25,899 bases of DNA from Roseburia_C amylophila (GTDB lineage Bacteria > Bacillota > Clostridia > Lachnospirales > Lachnospiraceae): NCBI RefSeq assembly GCF_025567465.1, contig NZ_JAOQKI010000029.1:1-25899 (forward strand), given 5' to 3'. Shown one piece after another: positions 15,101 through 23,353 of this stretch. The translations under genes and the position numbers were made by a program. The notes under the pieces are model-generated. The model searched no databases. It was not told the origin of the DNA and saw nothing but the letters and a program-made list of their open reading frames with translations. Positions within the stretch are counted from its first letter, which is position 1. The number at the start of each line of letters is the position of its first letter.

Positions 15101-18100
15101 AAGCAGTGAAAATGCAATTAATGCGGGAATTGCAGCTCTGACCTTAAAAGCGGCAGAAAACAGCAACTACACAGGAACAACAACCGTAAGCTATACCATT
15201 AATCAGAAGGATATCAACGAATTAAGCAAGCTGCGTGTAGACATTACCAGCCCGGTTTATGCAAACAAGGTGCTGACTCCTTCTGTGAAGGTAAGCTATG
15301 GGGATTCTTCCAAATTATTATCTGCAAATAAAGATTATCAGTTTGAAGTATATTCGGATGAGGATTATCAGAATGTAGCAACAGCCGCAGAAAAAACCAA
15401 TGCCGGCACGACTTATGTAAGAATCCAGGGTATTGGAAACTACTGTGGTGTATTGGAAAGCGCAAATTATACTGCAGATAAGATTGCAGGTTCGAACCAG
15501 TTTATTATTCAGCGGAAGAGTATTGATGGTGTAGGCGTATCTTTACAGGGAATGAGTTACATTTTTAAAAAGAGTATTCCGGATTTCACAGTAACACAGA
15601 GTTTTCCGAATGAGTCCGGAATTGGAGAATATTCATATACTCTGCAGCCTGGCGTAGATTATACTTATACTCCGACCCAGGTAGATAAATTTAAAGTTGG
15701 ACAGCAGGATATTACCATTGAAGGAACCGGTAACTTTAAGGGAACCAAGAATAGTTACTTCTACTATGATGGAGATATGAATAATTCTGCTGACCAGATT
15801 GAAGTGAAGTTAAGCTATGATACCATTGAGTATGATAAGGCACAGGCAGCATCCGGCGGAATGAAACCTACCGTTACCGTGTATGTAAAAGGCAGCGATA
15901 CCCAGGAACGTCTGATAGAGGGAACACATTACAGCGTGTCTTATAGAAATAATACTGTTCCAGGGCAGGCCAGTGTACTCATTACCGGAATTGAGAAGAA
16001 TCACTGGGTAGGAAGCTATGTTGCGAATTTCGCTATTACCGGTAAAATTGAAGATGCTGAGATTACGATTCCGGCACAGAAATATACCGGAAGCGAATAC
16101 AATACAACCACACAGCCAATTGAAAATATGACTGTAGTATGTGATGGCAAGACTTTGGCACTTGGAACAGACTACAACATTAAGAGCATTGTAAATGGTA
16201 AATCTGTTTCACTGACTGACCCGACCGTAACTATTGAGGGAACCGGAACTTATTTCAGTGGTGAGAAATCGGCGAAGTTTGCGATTAAATACGACCTGGG
16301 CAGTGATGATTTAAGTATTGACTTAGGTGGAGATGTATTCTCCTATACCGGACAGGAAATCAGACCGGTTCCGGTTGTGAAATATGCATTAACCGGTTCT
16401 ACCTTTGATACCTTGGAAGAAGGAAAAGATTATACGGTAACTTATCGTAAGAATACTGCAGTTGCAGCAGCAAATGGCGAGAACGGACCATGTGTAGTCA
16501 TTCAGGCAACAGCAAACGGTAAACTGATGGGAACCACCAAGGCGAAAGCATTTACCATTGATTCCATTCATATGGAAGATTATGAGATTACCGGAATTGC
16601 GGACAGCTATGTTTATACCGGCAAGCTGATTAAGCCGGATTCTCTGGTCATTAAGAAGATTGGCGGTTCAGAAGTAATTGACCCGGCAAACTATAGTGTG
16701 TATTATCAGACGGATGCAGATAATCCATCCAGTGCACCGGCAGGCGCAACCGAGACCATTACCGTAATCGGTAAGGGCAATTATAAGGGAACACTGACTA
16801 AGACCTTTACTATTACAAAACGTGATTTGTCTACGGTAAGCAAGACAATTGATGACGTAACCTACAATGGTGAGGCACAGGAGCCTGAAATTAAATTAAC
16901 ATTTAATGATGAAAATAACAAAGAACAGACCCTTACGTTAGACACAGATTATGTAGTGGATGAGTATCGCAATAATATCAATGCAGCGAACGCCGGCGGG
17001 GCAAATGCACCATATGCAGCAATCCACGGTGTGGCAAGCTGTACTGGAACTGCAACGGTAGAGTTTAACATTTTAAAGAAAAATGTTGAGGATTTAGTAT
17101 ACTCTAAAATAGAAGATCCACAGTATGTACCGTTAAAAACCAAGTATGAACCGGAATTAAATGTTTACATGACATCCACCAGTGCAGAACCACTGGTTCG
17201 CAATGTGGATTATACGGCAGCTTACTTTAACAATGAAGCTGTAAAAGATGCAAATGGAACTTCCGGACCGTTTGTTCAGATTACTCCGAAGGATACCACC
17301 AACTATACCGGAAGCAAGACAATTCCGTTCTCTATTCTGGCAAGGGATCTTTCTTCTGAAAATATCAGTGCGGCGTTATCCGATGCTTCTGATACAGGAT
17401 TTGACCCGGCAAACCGGAACTATCCTTATATTCAGGGTAATACTTATACACCGAATATCAGCCTGAAAGATAATTCGGAAAATGGAATTGTAGCACTGGT
17501 AAATGGAACAGACTTTACTTATGAATATTCTACCAATAACAGTCAGGTGGGAACCGCATGGATTAAAGTAACCGGACAGGGTAACTACAGTGGAACACGA
17601 ATTGAGAAGTTTACCATCGGTACCTTACTTTCCAATGATACTTTAACGGTAACCGGAATTTCCGATACTGTATATAACGGTCTTGATACCAAGCCGAAGA
17701 ACATTCAGGTGAAGTTCAATAAGACCGGAAGCTATCTGACAGAAAACGAAGATTACATCGTAAAATACTATATTGATAAAGATTGTACGACGGAAGCAAG
17801 TGCCATTGACCTGATTCATGCTGGAACAGTATATGTTGGAATCGTTGGTACGGAAAATGACCAGACCGGATATGTAGGAACAGCTGTATATCCATATCAG
17901 ATTGCAAGAAAGTCACTTACTTCTGCAGATATTGAGATTACCGGAACCGATAACGTAGATTATACCGGAAGCGAGATTAAACCGGTACTTACTTTAAAAG
18001 ATACTTCTACCGGATTAACCATTGATTCTTCCCAGTATGAAGTAACTTATGAGAACAACACTGCAATCGGAACGGCAAGTGCAACGGTAACTGCAACCGA

Positions 18101-20225
18101 AAGCGGTAACTACAAAGATAGCATTACGGTATACTATAAGATTACCAAACATGATATTGGAAATGCTGTGGCAGAAGCAATCCCAGATCAGAAGTATACC
18201 GGCAATTACATCCGCCCGGCACTGACGATTTATGACAACGGAAAGCTTTTGGTAGAAGGGAAGGATTATCAGGTTGTCAATGGTAACAACTTAAGGGCAG
18301 GAGAGTCATGGGTAGTAATTAAAGGACTTGGCAACTATGATGAGACCAAGCGCGTTTACTTCAATATTGTGGCAAGCCTTGAGGATGCAATTATTGACAG
18401 TGTTCCGGAACAGCTTTATACCGGAAGCCCGATATGTCCGTCTATCCATGTGGCATGTGGTGGCAATACCTTAACGCTGAATGAAGATTATGAAACAACG
18501 TATGCAAATAATGAGCTGGCAGGCGATGCATCCATTACTGTGCGTCCGCTGACCCAGTATTATACCGGAACGATTGTTAAGAAATTCAAAATCAGCAACA
18601 GCTTATCCAAGGCAACAGTTACCGGAATCCCTGCTTCAGAGCAGTATACCGGACAGACTTATAAGCCGGTTCCGGTCGTTAAGATGGGAAGCAAGGTATT
18701 AACAGAAGATGTTGATTATACGGTAAGATACAGTAACAATAGTAATGTGGGAACTGCCAGGGTAATCATTTCCGGTATTGGTGTATACTCCGGAGAAAAA
18801 GTTGTTACCTTTGTAATTAAAGAAAAGAGCATTGAAAATTGTACGGTTCTGGCAGTTGCATCACAGACTTATAATGGAAGACTACTGACTCCGCCGGTTG
18901 TTGTCAAAGATGGGACAACAATGCTGAAAGAAAATGTAGCCTACAAGCTTTCTTATCGGGACAATTATTCTGTAGGAACAGCTTATGTAACCATTACAGG
19001 AATTGGAGACTATAAGGGCAGCGTGACAAAGTCCTTTGCTATCACAGAACCAGTGCTGACTTCTGACGTAATCGTTCAGAGCAGGAATGCAGCAACAGGA
19101 ACCTTTGATATTGTTGTGGATGGAGTCCCAAGTTATGTGACTTCTGTTAGTGTTCCGGTCTGGACAAAGGCTGATCAGAGCGATATTGTATGGTATAACG
19201 CATCCAGAGTAGATGCAGATACCTTTATCGTGCATGCCAATATTGCAAATCATAAGAATAATGTGGGTGTATATAATATCCATGTATATGTAAGTGGTGG
19301 CGGATATAAAATGCGGTGTGCATATGCAACGACTACCGTATTTGGTGCAGGCTATGAAAGGGTCTTTGACTTAAATTATTACATAAAGAATAACCCTGAT
19401 GTAGCAAAAGCATTTGGCGGCAATACAGAAGCAATTTTTGCACATTTTGTAAATAATGGTGAGGCAGAAGGCCGTCAGGCAATTGCAAACTTCAATGTTG
19501 CATCTTATCGTGCCCGGTATGCGGATTTAAGAAGTGCATTTGGAAATAATCTGAAAGCATATTATGATCATTATCGCATCAATGGATATGCTGAGGGACG
19601 AGTAGCAACCGGAAGTACAGAACTGCAGAATCCGACAACCGTATACAATGGAGTAGATTACAAGCTGGTATATGACTACAATTACTACATCAACAAATAT
19701 CCGGATATTAAAGCGGCATTTAATGGTGATGAAAATGCAACCTTACGTCACTTTGTGGAATGTGGTATGAATGAGGGGCGTCAGGGAAAAGCATCCTTTA
19801 ATGTAGCAGCTTACCGTGCTAATTATGCAGACTTAAGAAGTGCATTTGGAAGAAATCTGAAAGCATATTATATGCATTATATTGGCAGTGGCTATCGGGA
19901 AGGACGTAAAGCAACAGGAAATGGCGTGCTTAAGAATCCTGTAACCGTATACAATGGAGTGGATTACAGTCTGGTATATGACTACAATTATTACATCAGC
20001 AAATATTCTGACCTTAAGGCAGCGTTTTATGGTGATGATACAGCCGCATTGAGACATTTTGTGGAGTGTGGTATGAATGAAGGAAGACAGGCAAAAGACT
20101 CCTTTAATGTGAAAAAATATAAGAATAGATACAACGATCTTCAAAACGCCTTTGGAAATGATTTAAAATCCTATTATATGCATTATATTGGAAGTGGTTA
20201 TAAAGAAGGACGTAAAGGAAATTAA
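12102..20225 (+). CDS. Giant secreted repeat protein: ~26 Ig-like domains, GBS Bsp-like domain, C-terminal EGR repeats
   Basis: 2707 aa. The frame is open from an ATG at 12069, but only the ATG at 12102 has a ribosome site (AAGGAGAGG, 12089-12097) and begins a proper Sec signal: MRKYKDVGKR, a hydrophobic core, then PAEAADA with likely cleavage near residue 32. Residues ~45-2315 hold about 26 tandem beta-sandwich-like domains of 70-110 aa. Each has a YTG/YNG-x-P start, a GxDYxVxYxNNxxAGTA middle and a GxGxYxGTxxxxFxI end, resembling the MBG/YDG class of bacterial Ig-like repeats. Residues ~2316-2414 resemble the GBS Bsp-like domain (VSVPVWTKADQSDIVWYNA). Residues 2422-2707 are three 102-aa repeats ending in EGR motifs. 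There is no LPXTG anchor or membrane tail. A stalk-like adhesin or matrix protein is inferred. Confidence 0.9.
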   Translation: MRKYKDVGKRILVLVLSVCMIAGVLPAIPAEAADAFPSNGSITLGADANGATATGNDTYTYTGQEVKPAVTVQIDGETLKEKEDYSVYYRNNTSAGTAYIDIVGIGDSHRWQTTKSFTIAQQKLSYIGVNYKGVEGTGEDGYVYYTGSDVLPTITGVYGIISGTSTMVNLSADDYNVEYTSGSNTTVGTHSFKIVLKSSSNYTFSGTIAENRYNIYYNIGADSVTVSNGLSDSTYTGTAQRPEFTLVDSQNSAGIQASDYTTSWADNTNAGTAKMTVTANSSSLYRGSKTFNFLIGKADLSAAGISVSLKSDKYYYVKNSKPDMTNEVVVKLNGVEIPAGNYNVAYRNETTAGQTGTNNLIITGTGNLTGNAFINFEIYDKLGKAVLDKNELEYNGKKNVPNITVSNTSGDVISDSRYKITYYKDAEYTKTVSEPTSIGKYYVKVTGLDYYEGDLGTKAEPIYFDIVAKSLDKCTFKLAINGTEAGVINKDTSYSSFFDGKSKVLSLTATDDEGNALKKGTDFDYAVYRDPECTEPADDKEGTTGIQELIHAATYYLKITGLDGSNYAGGERVYTYMIKPKNISPTDIVITDQTYTGSAVVPDPANITVYYTEGSKNVTLDSQYVEVVSCEDNIEIGTNNAKAYIRLTGDYVLAEGGVNRGTFSIVPRKLNECECNIVAGSENYDPTQVTFEYNGSMQVPAIRITDNNGAKGLVQGEDFKVTYFTDSAYKKVIAEPVDAGTYYVLISGLGTYANLGGSIRTSYKITPKNMSTLTVTASNCGYTGEAVEPGISVSDGNRVLVAGVDYEVEGYYDDELCKQVSEHKNSGKVYVRIKAVDGKNYTGTATTTFFIGANIATVVPAFNISGGTYNRNSHKDEMIQAIEAKMMDAIPDPSSYSISFYSDAAHKNVVSSETNEAFINAGTIYFAVSGKGQYYGDISGYAVIAKKDISELNARVNGTYTYNGIEQKVVISTTADGDGVVLQYPTTNGYILTDKEYSIESSENAINAGIAALTLKAAENSNYTGTTTVSYTINQKDINELSKLRVDITSPVYANKVLTPSVKVSYGDSSKLLSANKDYQFEVYSDEDYQNVATAAEKTNAGTTYVRIQGIGNYCGVLESANYTADKIAGSNQFIIQRKSIDGVGVSLQGMSYIFKKSIPDFTVTQSFPNESGIGEYSYTLQPGVDYTYTPTQVDKFKVGQQDITIEGTGNFKGTKNSYFYYDGDMNNSADQIEVKLSYDTIEYDKAQAASGGMKPTVTVYVKGSDTQERLIEGTHYSVSYRNNTVPGQASVLITGIEKNHWVGSYVANFAITGKIEDAEITIPAQKYTGSEYNTTTQPIENMTVVCDGKTLALGTDYNIKSIVNGKSVSLTDPTVTIEGTGTYFSGEKSAKFAIKYDLGSDDLSIDLGGDVFSYTGQEIRPVPVVKYALTGSTFDTLEEGKDYTVTYRKNTAVAAANGENGPCVVIQATANGKLMGTTKAKAFTIDSIHMEDYEITGIADSYVYTGKLIKPDSLVIKKIGGSEVIDPANYSVYYQTDADNPSSAPAGATETITVIGKGNYKGTLTKTFTITKRDLSTVSKTIDDVTYNGEAQEPEIKLTFNDENNKEQTLTLDTDYVVDEYRNNINAANAGGANAPYAAIHGVASCTGTATVEFNILKKNVEDLVYSKIEDPQYVPLKTKYEPELNVYMTSTSAEPLVRNVDYTAAYFNNEAVKDANGTSGPFVQITPKDTTNYTGSKTIPFSILARDLSSENISAALSDASDTGFDPANRNYPYIQGNTYTPNISLKDNSENGIVALVNGTDFTYEYSTNNSQVGTAWIKVTGQGNYSGTRIEKFTIGTLLSNDTLTVTGISDTVYNGLDTKPKNIQVKFNKTGSYLTENEDYIVKYYIDKDCTTEASAIDLIHAGTVYVGIVGTENDQTGYVGTAVYPYQIARKSLTSADIEITGTDNVDYTGSEIKPVLTLKDTSTGLTIDSSQYEVTYENNTAIGTASATVTATESGNYKDSITVYYKITKHDIGNAVAEAIPDQKYTGNYIRPALTIYDNGKLLVEGKDYQVVNGNNLRAGESWVVIKGLGNYDETKRVYFNIVASLEDAIIDSVPEQLYTGSPICPSIHVACGGNTLTLNEDYETTYANNELAGDASITVRPLTQYYTGTIVKKFKISNSLSKATVTGIPASEQYTGQTYKPVPVVKMGSKVLTEDVDYTVRYSNNSNVGTARVIISGIGVYSGEKVVTFVIKEKSIENCTVLAVASQTYNGRLLTPPVVVKDGTTMLKENVAYKLSYRDNYSVGTAYVTITGIGDYKGSVTKSFAITEPVLTSDVIVQSRNAATGTFDIVVDGVPSYVTSVSVPVWTKADQSDIVWYNASRVDADTFIVHANIANHKNNVGVYNIHVYVSGGGYKMRCAYATTTVFGAGYERVFDLNYYIKNNPDVAKAFGGNTEAIFAHFVNNGEAEGRQAIANFNVASYRARYADLRSAFGNNLKAYYDHYRINGYAEGRVATGSTELQNPTTVYNGVDYKLVYDYNYYINKYPDIKAAFNGDENATLRHFVECGMNEGRQGKASFNVAAYRANYADLRSAFGRNLKAYYMHYIGSGYREGRKATGNGVLKNPVTVYNGVDYSLVYDYNYYISKYSDLKAAFYGDDTAALRHFVECGMNEGRQAKDSFNVKKYKNRYNDLQNAFGNDLKSYYMHYIGSGYKEGRKGN
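19365..20225 (+). repeat. Three 306-bp tandem repeats encoding 102-aa EGR units
   Basis: Repeats begin at 19365, 19671 and 19977, exactly 306 bp apart, and the last is cut short by the stop codon. Each encodes two related ~40-aa units of the form YxYNYYxxxxPDxxxAFxGD...HFVxxGMxEGRQ and FNVxxYxxxYxDLRxAFGxxLKxYYxHYxxxGYxEGR, then a linker around NPVTVYNGVDY. Copies 2 and 3 are nearly identical in DNA, so they duplicated recently. Confidence 0.85.
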
Positions 20226-20238
20226 AAAGTGTGAAAGA

Positions 20239-20285
20239 AAAGGGATTCTGTTTCGGATGAAAGGAAGGAGCAGAATCCCTTTTTG
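20239..20285 (+). terminator. Terminator of the giant repeat protein gene
   Basis: AAAGGGATTCTG (20239-20250) pairs perfectly with CAGAATCCCTTT (20271-20282) over a 20-nt purine-rich loop, followed by TTTTT. Further on, a CTTTACAG/CTGTAAAG inverted repeat lies at 20286-20313, with no clear role. The rest of the gap up to 20433 shows nothing I can support. Confidence 0.8.
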
Positions 20286-20433
20286 CTTTACAGAAAATTG
20301 CTTTCCTGTAAAGTAAAAAACTCACAAAGCGTATTTCTTGTAGATTGCAGATGGTCATACATAAAAAGCTGCCGGCAACAGGCCTGGTATGTAAAAAAAT
20401 ACAATAAATACGCATAAAACAAGGGCTTAACAA

Positions 20434-20462
20434 TTGTAATCCCAAAATAAATCTCTTATACT
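20434..20462 (+). promoter_or_regulatory. Promoter of the hydrogenase maturation cluster
   Basis: TTGTAA (20434-20439), 17 nt, TATACT (20457-20462), 59 nt before the first gene. No FNR-type or Rex-type palindrome could be recognised nearby by eye. Confidence 0.65.
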
Positions 20463-20521
20463 AAAAACGTAAAATAAGCGTTGAAATTCTATTGATTTAG
20501 AAAAACAAGAGGAACGAAGAA

Positions 20522-20791
20522 ATGGCAGCAGATACCAGAGTGGCTGTAATTGGCATTGTAATAGAAAAGGACGAATCCGTCGGAGCATTAAATGAAATTT
20601 TACATGAATATGCAGCTTATATTATCGGAAGAATGGGAATTCCATACCGGGAGAGAGGCATAAATATCGTAAGTATAGCAATCGATGCACCGCAGGATAC
20701 CATCAGTGCACTGACCGGTAAGATCGGAAAATTACCGGGAATCAGTGTAAAAACAGCATATTCCAGTGTGGTGACCAGACATGAAGAATAG
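20522..20791 (+). CDS. TM1266-family putative iron-only hydrogenase system regulator
   Basis: An 89-aa small ACT-like alpha/beta protein, first gene of the maturation cluster. It starts ADTRVAVIGIVIEKDESV and continues with the conserved AAYIIGRMGIPYRERGINIVSIAIDA segment, characteristic of the family that accompanies hydEFG. The length is normal (~80-90 aa). Its ATG follows a GAGGAA-type site. Its end overlaps the next gene's start by 11 bp, implying translational coupling. The family is presumed regulatory from its ACT-like fold and constant gene neighbourhood; the ligand and target are not known to me. Confidence 0.88.
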   Translation: MAADTRVAVIGIVIEKDESVGALNEILHEYAAYIIGRMGIPYRERGINIVSIAIDAPQDTISALTGKIGKLPGISVKTAYSSVVTRHEE

Positions 20792-21836
20792 AGGAAAAGA
20801 GTTGTTTAATAAGCTGTATCAGGATACTCAGCTTACAGAGACAGAATATAAAGAATTATTAGAACTGCATACCGATAAAGAAATTGCAGAGTACGGCTTT
20901 GAACTGGCGAGAAAAAGACAGAAAGAGACATTTGGAAATGAAGTCTATACCAGAGGACTGATTGAAATATCCAATTACTGCAAGAATGACTGCATCTATT
21001 GCGGCATCCGAAGAAGCAATCAGAATGCAGAACGTTACCGCCTGAGTGAAGAAGAAATCCTATCCTGCTGTGAAAGTGGTTATGCATTAGGTTTTCGTAC
21101 CTTTGTCCTGCAGGGTGGCGAAGACGGCTACTACACAGATGATTTACTGGAAGATTTACTTCATAAGATAAAAGCTGCTTATCCGGACTGTGCCATTACA
21201 CTGTCCTTAGGAGAGCGGAGCCGGGAGAGCTATGAAAGACTTTACACGGCAGGAGCAGACCGCTATTTATTACGTCATGAGACTGCGAATGAAGCCCATT
21301 ATGGGAAGATCCATCCGGCAGAAATGTCTCTTAAAAACCGCAAGCAGTGCCTGTATACCTTAAAGGAAATCGGCTATCAGGTGGGGTGTGGCATTATGGT
21401 AGGTTCTCCTTATCAGACCATAGATAATCTGGTGGAAGACCTTGCTTTTATGAAAACATTCAATCCGCATATGGTAGGAATCGGCCCGTTTATTCCGCAA
21501 AAGGATACGCCGTTTGGAGAGATGGAGCCGGGAAGTCTTGAGATGACGCTGTTTTTACTGGCAATTATCCGCCTGATGCTGCCGAAGGTATTGCTTCCGG
21601 CAACTACAGCATTGGGAACTATCCATTCAAGGGGCAGGGAGCTTGGCATTTTAGCAGGAGGAAATGTGGTAATGCCAAATCTGTCACCGGTAAAGGTGCG
21701 GAAGAAGTATGCCCTTTACGATAATAAAATCTGTACCGGGGAAGAGGCAGCGGAATGCCGTGGATGTCTTGGCAACCGTATGGAATCCATTGGATATAAA
21801 CTGGTGGTCTCAAGAGGAGATTCGCCATTTATATAA
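20781..21836 (+). CDS. hydE: [FeFe]-hydrogenase H-cluster maturase HydE (radical SAM)
   Basis: A 351-aa cytoplasmic radical SAM enzyme needed to build the 2Fe subcluster of the H-cluster. The [4Fe-4S] radical SAM motif is CxxxCxxC, with Cys67, Cys71 and Cys74 (NYCKNDCIYCG). The LQGGEDGYY segment is the usual GGE-type SAM contact. A second cysteine cluster near the C-terminus (CTGEEAAECRGC) matches the extra, non-essential Fe-S site of HydE. It lacks a clear ribosome site of its own, and its start lies inside the TM1266-like gene, so it is probably translated by coupling. It is followed by a short hairpin-containing gap, then hydG. Confidence 0.96.
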   Translation: MKNRGKELFNKLYQDTQLTETEYKELLELHTDKEIAEYGFELARKRQKETFGNEVYTRGLIEISNYCKNDCIYCGIRRSNQNAERYRLSEEEILSCCESGYALGFRTFVLQGGEDGYYTDDLLEDLLHKIKAAYPDCAITLSLGERSRESYERLYTAGADRYLLRHETANEAHYGKIHPAEMSLKNRKQCLYTLKEIGYQVGCGIMVGSPYQTIDNLVEDLAFMKTFNPHMVGIGPFIPQKDTPFGEMEPGSLEMTLFLLAIIRLMLPKVLLPATTALGTIHSRGRELGILAGGNVVMPNLSPVKVRKKYALYDNKICTGEEAAECRGCLGNRMESIGYKLVVSRGDSPFI

Positions 21837-21840
21837 ATAA

Positions 21841-21863
21841 AGGAAATACAAGAGGTATTTCTT
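21841..21863 (+). repeat. Hairpin in the hydE-hydG intergenic region
   Basis: AGGAAATAC (21841-21849) and GTATTTCTT (21855-21863) can pair over 9 bp with one wobble and a 5-nt loop. No T run follows. It may stabilise or process the hydE 3' end, letting hydG be expressed at a different level. Confidence 0.4.
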
Positions 21864-21921
21864 AAATCACCATATAATAACCAACGGGAAAGAGCTTCTG
21901 ACCCGGAAGAAAGGAAACATT

Positions 21922-23340
21922 ATGTATAACAAAGAATCATTAAAGGCTGAAGAATTTATCTGCCACGAAGAGATTGAAGAGACTCTGGCATATGCTGAGG
22001 CAAATAAGGACAATCTTGCCCTTATTGACGAAATCATTGCAAAGGCAAAATTACGGAAAGGGCTTACTCACAGAGAAGCATCAGTATTGCTGGCCTGCGA
22101 GAACGAAGAGAAAATCCAGGAAGTATATGACCTTGCAGAACAGATTAAGAAAGATTTCTATGGAAATCGTATTGTAATGTTTGCACCATTATATCTGTCC
22201 AATTACTGTATCAATGGATGTGTGTATTGCCCGTACCATGGAAAAAATAAACATATTGCCCGGAAGAAACTGACACAGGATGAAGTACGTCAGGAAGTAA
22301 CAGCATTACAGGATATGGGACACAAGCGTCTGGCAATTGAAGCAGGCGAAGACCCGGTGAATAACCCTATCGAATATATCTTAGAGTGTATTAAGACCAT
22401 TTACAGCATTAAGCACAAAAACGGTGCAATTCGTCGTGTTAATGTAAATATTGCTGCAACAACCGTAGAAAATTACCGGAAATTAAAAGAGGCCGGAATC
22501 GGAACTTACATTCTTTTTCAGGAAACTTATCATAAAGAAAGTTATGAAAAATTACATCCAACCGGACCAAAGCATGATTATGCATATCATACCGAAGCCA
22601 TGGACCGTGCCATGGAAGGCGGCATCGATGATGTTGGCTTAGGTGTACTTTTTGGATTGGAACTTTACAAATATGAATTTGCAGGACTTTTGATGCATGC
22701 AGAACATTTGGAGGCAGTGCATGGAGTAGGACCACATACCATCAGCGTGCCACGAATCAAACGTGCCGATGACATTGATCCGGATGTATTTGACAACGGC
22801 ATCAGTGATGATATTTTTGCAAAAATCTGTGCATGTATCCGTGTGGCAGTTCCATATACCGGAATGATTATTTCTACCAGAGAGAGCCAGGCGGTACGTG
22901 AAAAAGTTATCCGCCTTGGTGTATCCCAGATTAGTGGTGGCTCCAAGACTTCCGTAGGTGGCTATGATCATCCGGAGCCGGAAGACGAGCGTTCCGAGCA
23001 GTTTGATGTCAGCGATACCAGAACTCTGGATGAGGTAGTACACTGGCTGATGGATATGGGTTATATCCCAAGCTTCTGTACCGCATGCTATCGAGAGGGA
23101 AGAACGGGAGACCGTTTCATGAGTCTGTGCAAGAACCAGCAGATTTTAAACTGCTGTCATCCGAATGCACTGATGACATTGAAGGAATATTTGATTGATT
23201 ATGCTTCTGAAGATACCAGAAAAATCGGAGAAGCGTTGATTGCTAAGGAGATAGAGAAAGTACCAAATGAAAAAACAAGAGAAATTGCGAAACGTCATCT
23301 GAAAGAAATTGAGGAAGGACAGCGCGATTTCAGATTCTAG
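21922..23340 (+). CDS. hydG: [FeFe]-hydrogenase H-cluster maturase HydG (radical SAM tyrosine lyase)
   Basis: A 472-aa enzyme that cleaves tyrosine to p-cresol and dehydroglycine and so supplies the CO and cyanide ligands of the H-cluster as an Fe(CO)2CN synthon. The radical SAM motif is CINGCVYC (Cys96, Cys100, Cys103). The C-terminal auxiliary cluster has the HydG-specific CX2CX22C spacing (CTAC, then the second Cys of NCC), confirming HydG over the related ThiH. Length is normal. GAAAGGAAAC precedes the ATG. Its stop codon overlaps the ribosome site of hydF. No aspartate ammonia-lyase gene, which I recall being interleaved with these genes in some Clostridia, is present. Confidence 0.97.
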   Translation: MYNKESLKAEEFICHEEIEETLAYAEANKDNLALIDEIIAKAKLRKGLTHREASVLLACENEEKIQEVYDLAEQIKKDFYGNRIVMFAPLYLSNYCINGCVYCPYHGKNKHIARKKLTQDEVRQEVTALQDMGHKRLAIEAGEDPVNNPIEYILECIKTIYSIKHKNGAIRRVNVNIAATTVENYRKLKEAGIGTYILFQETYHKESYEKLHPTGPKHDYAYHTEAMDRAMEGGIDDVGLGVLFGLELYKYEFAGLLMHAEHLEAVHGVGPHTISVPRIKRADDIDPDVFDNGISDDIFAKICACIRVAVPYTGMIISTRESQAVREKVIRLGVSQISGGSKTSVGGYDHPEPEDERSEQFDVSDTRTLDEVVHWLMDMGYIPSFCTACYREGRTGDRFMSLCKNQQILNCCHPNALMTLKEYLIDYASEDTRKIGEALIAKEIEKVPNEKTREIAKRHLKEIEEGQRDFRF

Positions 23341-23353
23341 GAGGTCTTTAGCG

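Noticed and set aside
12102..20225. CRISPR-like or satellite interpretation of the repeated DNA
   Set aside because: The repetition is at protein level in one open frame with diverged codons; there are no short identical repeats with unique spacers.
20286..20313. Second terminator after the giant gene
   Set aside because: The 8-bp CTTTACAG/CTGTAAAG arms are AT-rich with a 12-nt loop and no T run on the plus strand.
21922..23340. ThiH (thiamine biosynthesis tyrosine lyase)
   Set aside because: The C-terminal CX2CX22C auxiliary cluster and the location between hydE and hydF identify HydG.
23309..23353. Earlier in-frame ATG for hydF
   Set aside because: It lies inside hydG, while the ATG at 23354 has an AGGAGG site overlapping the hydG stop codon.
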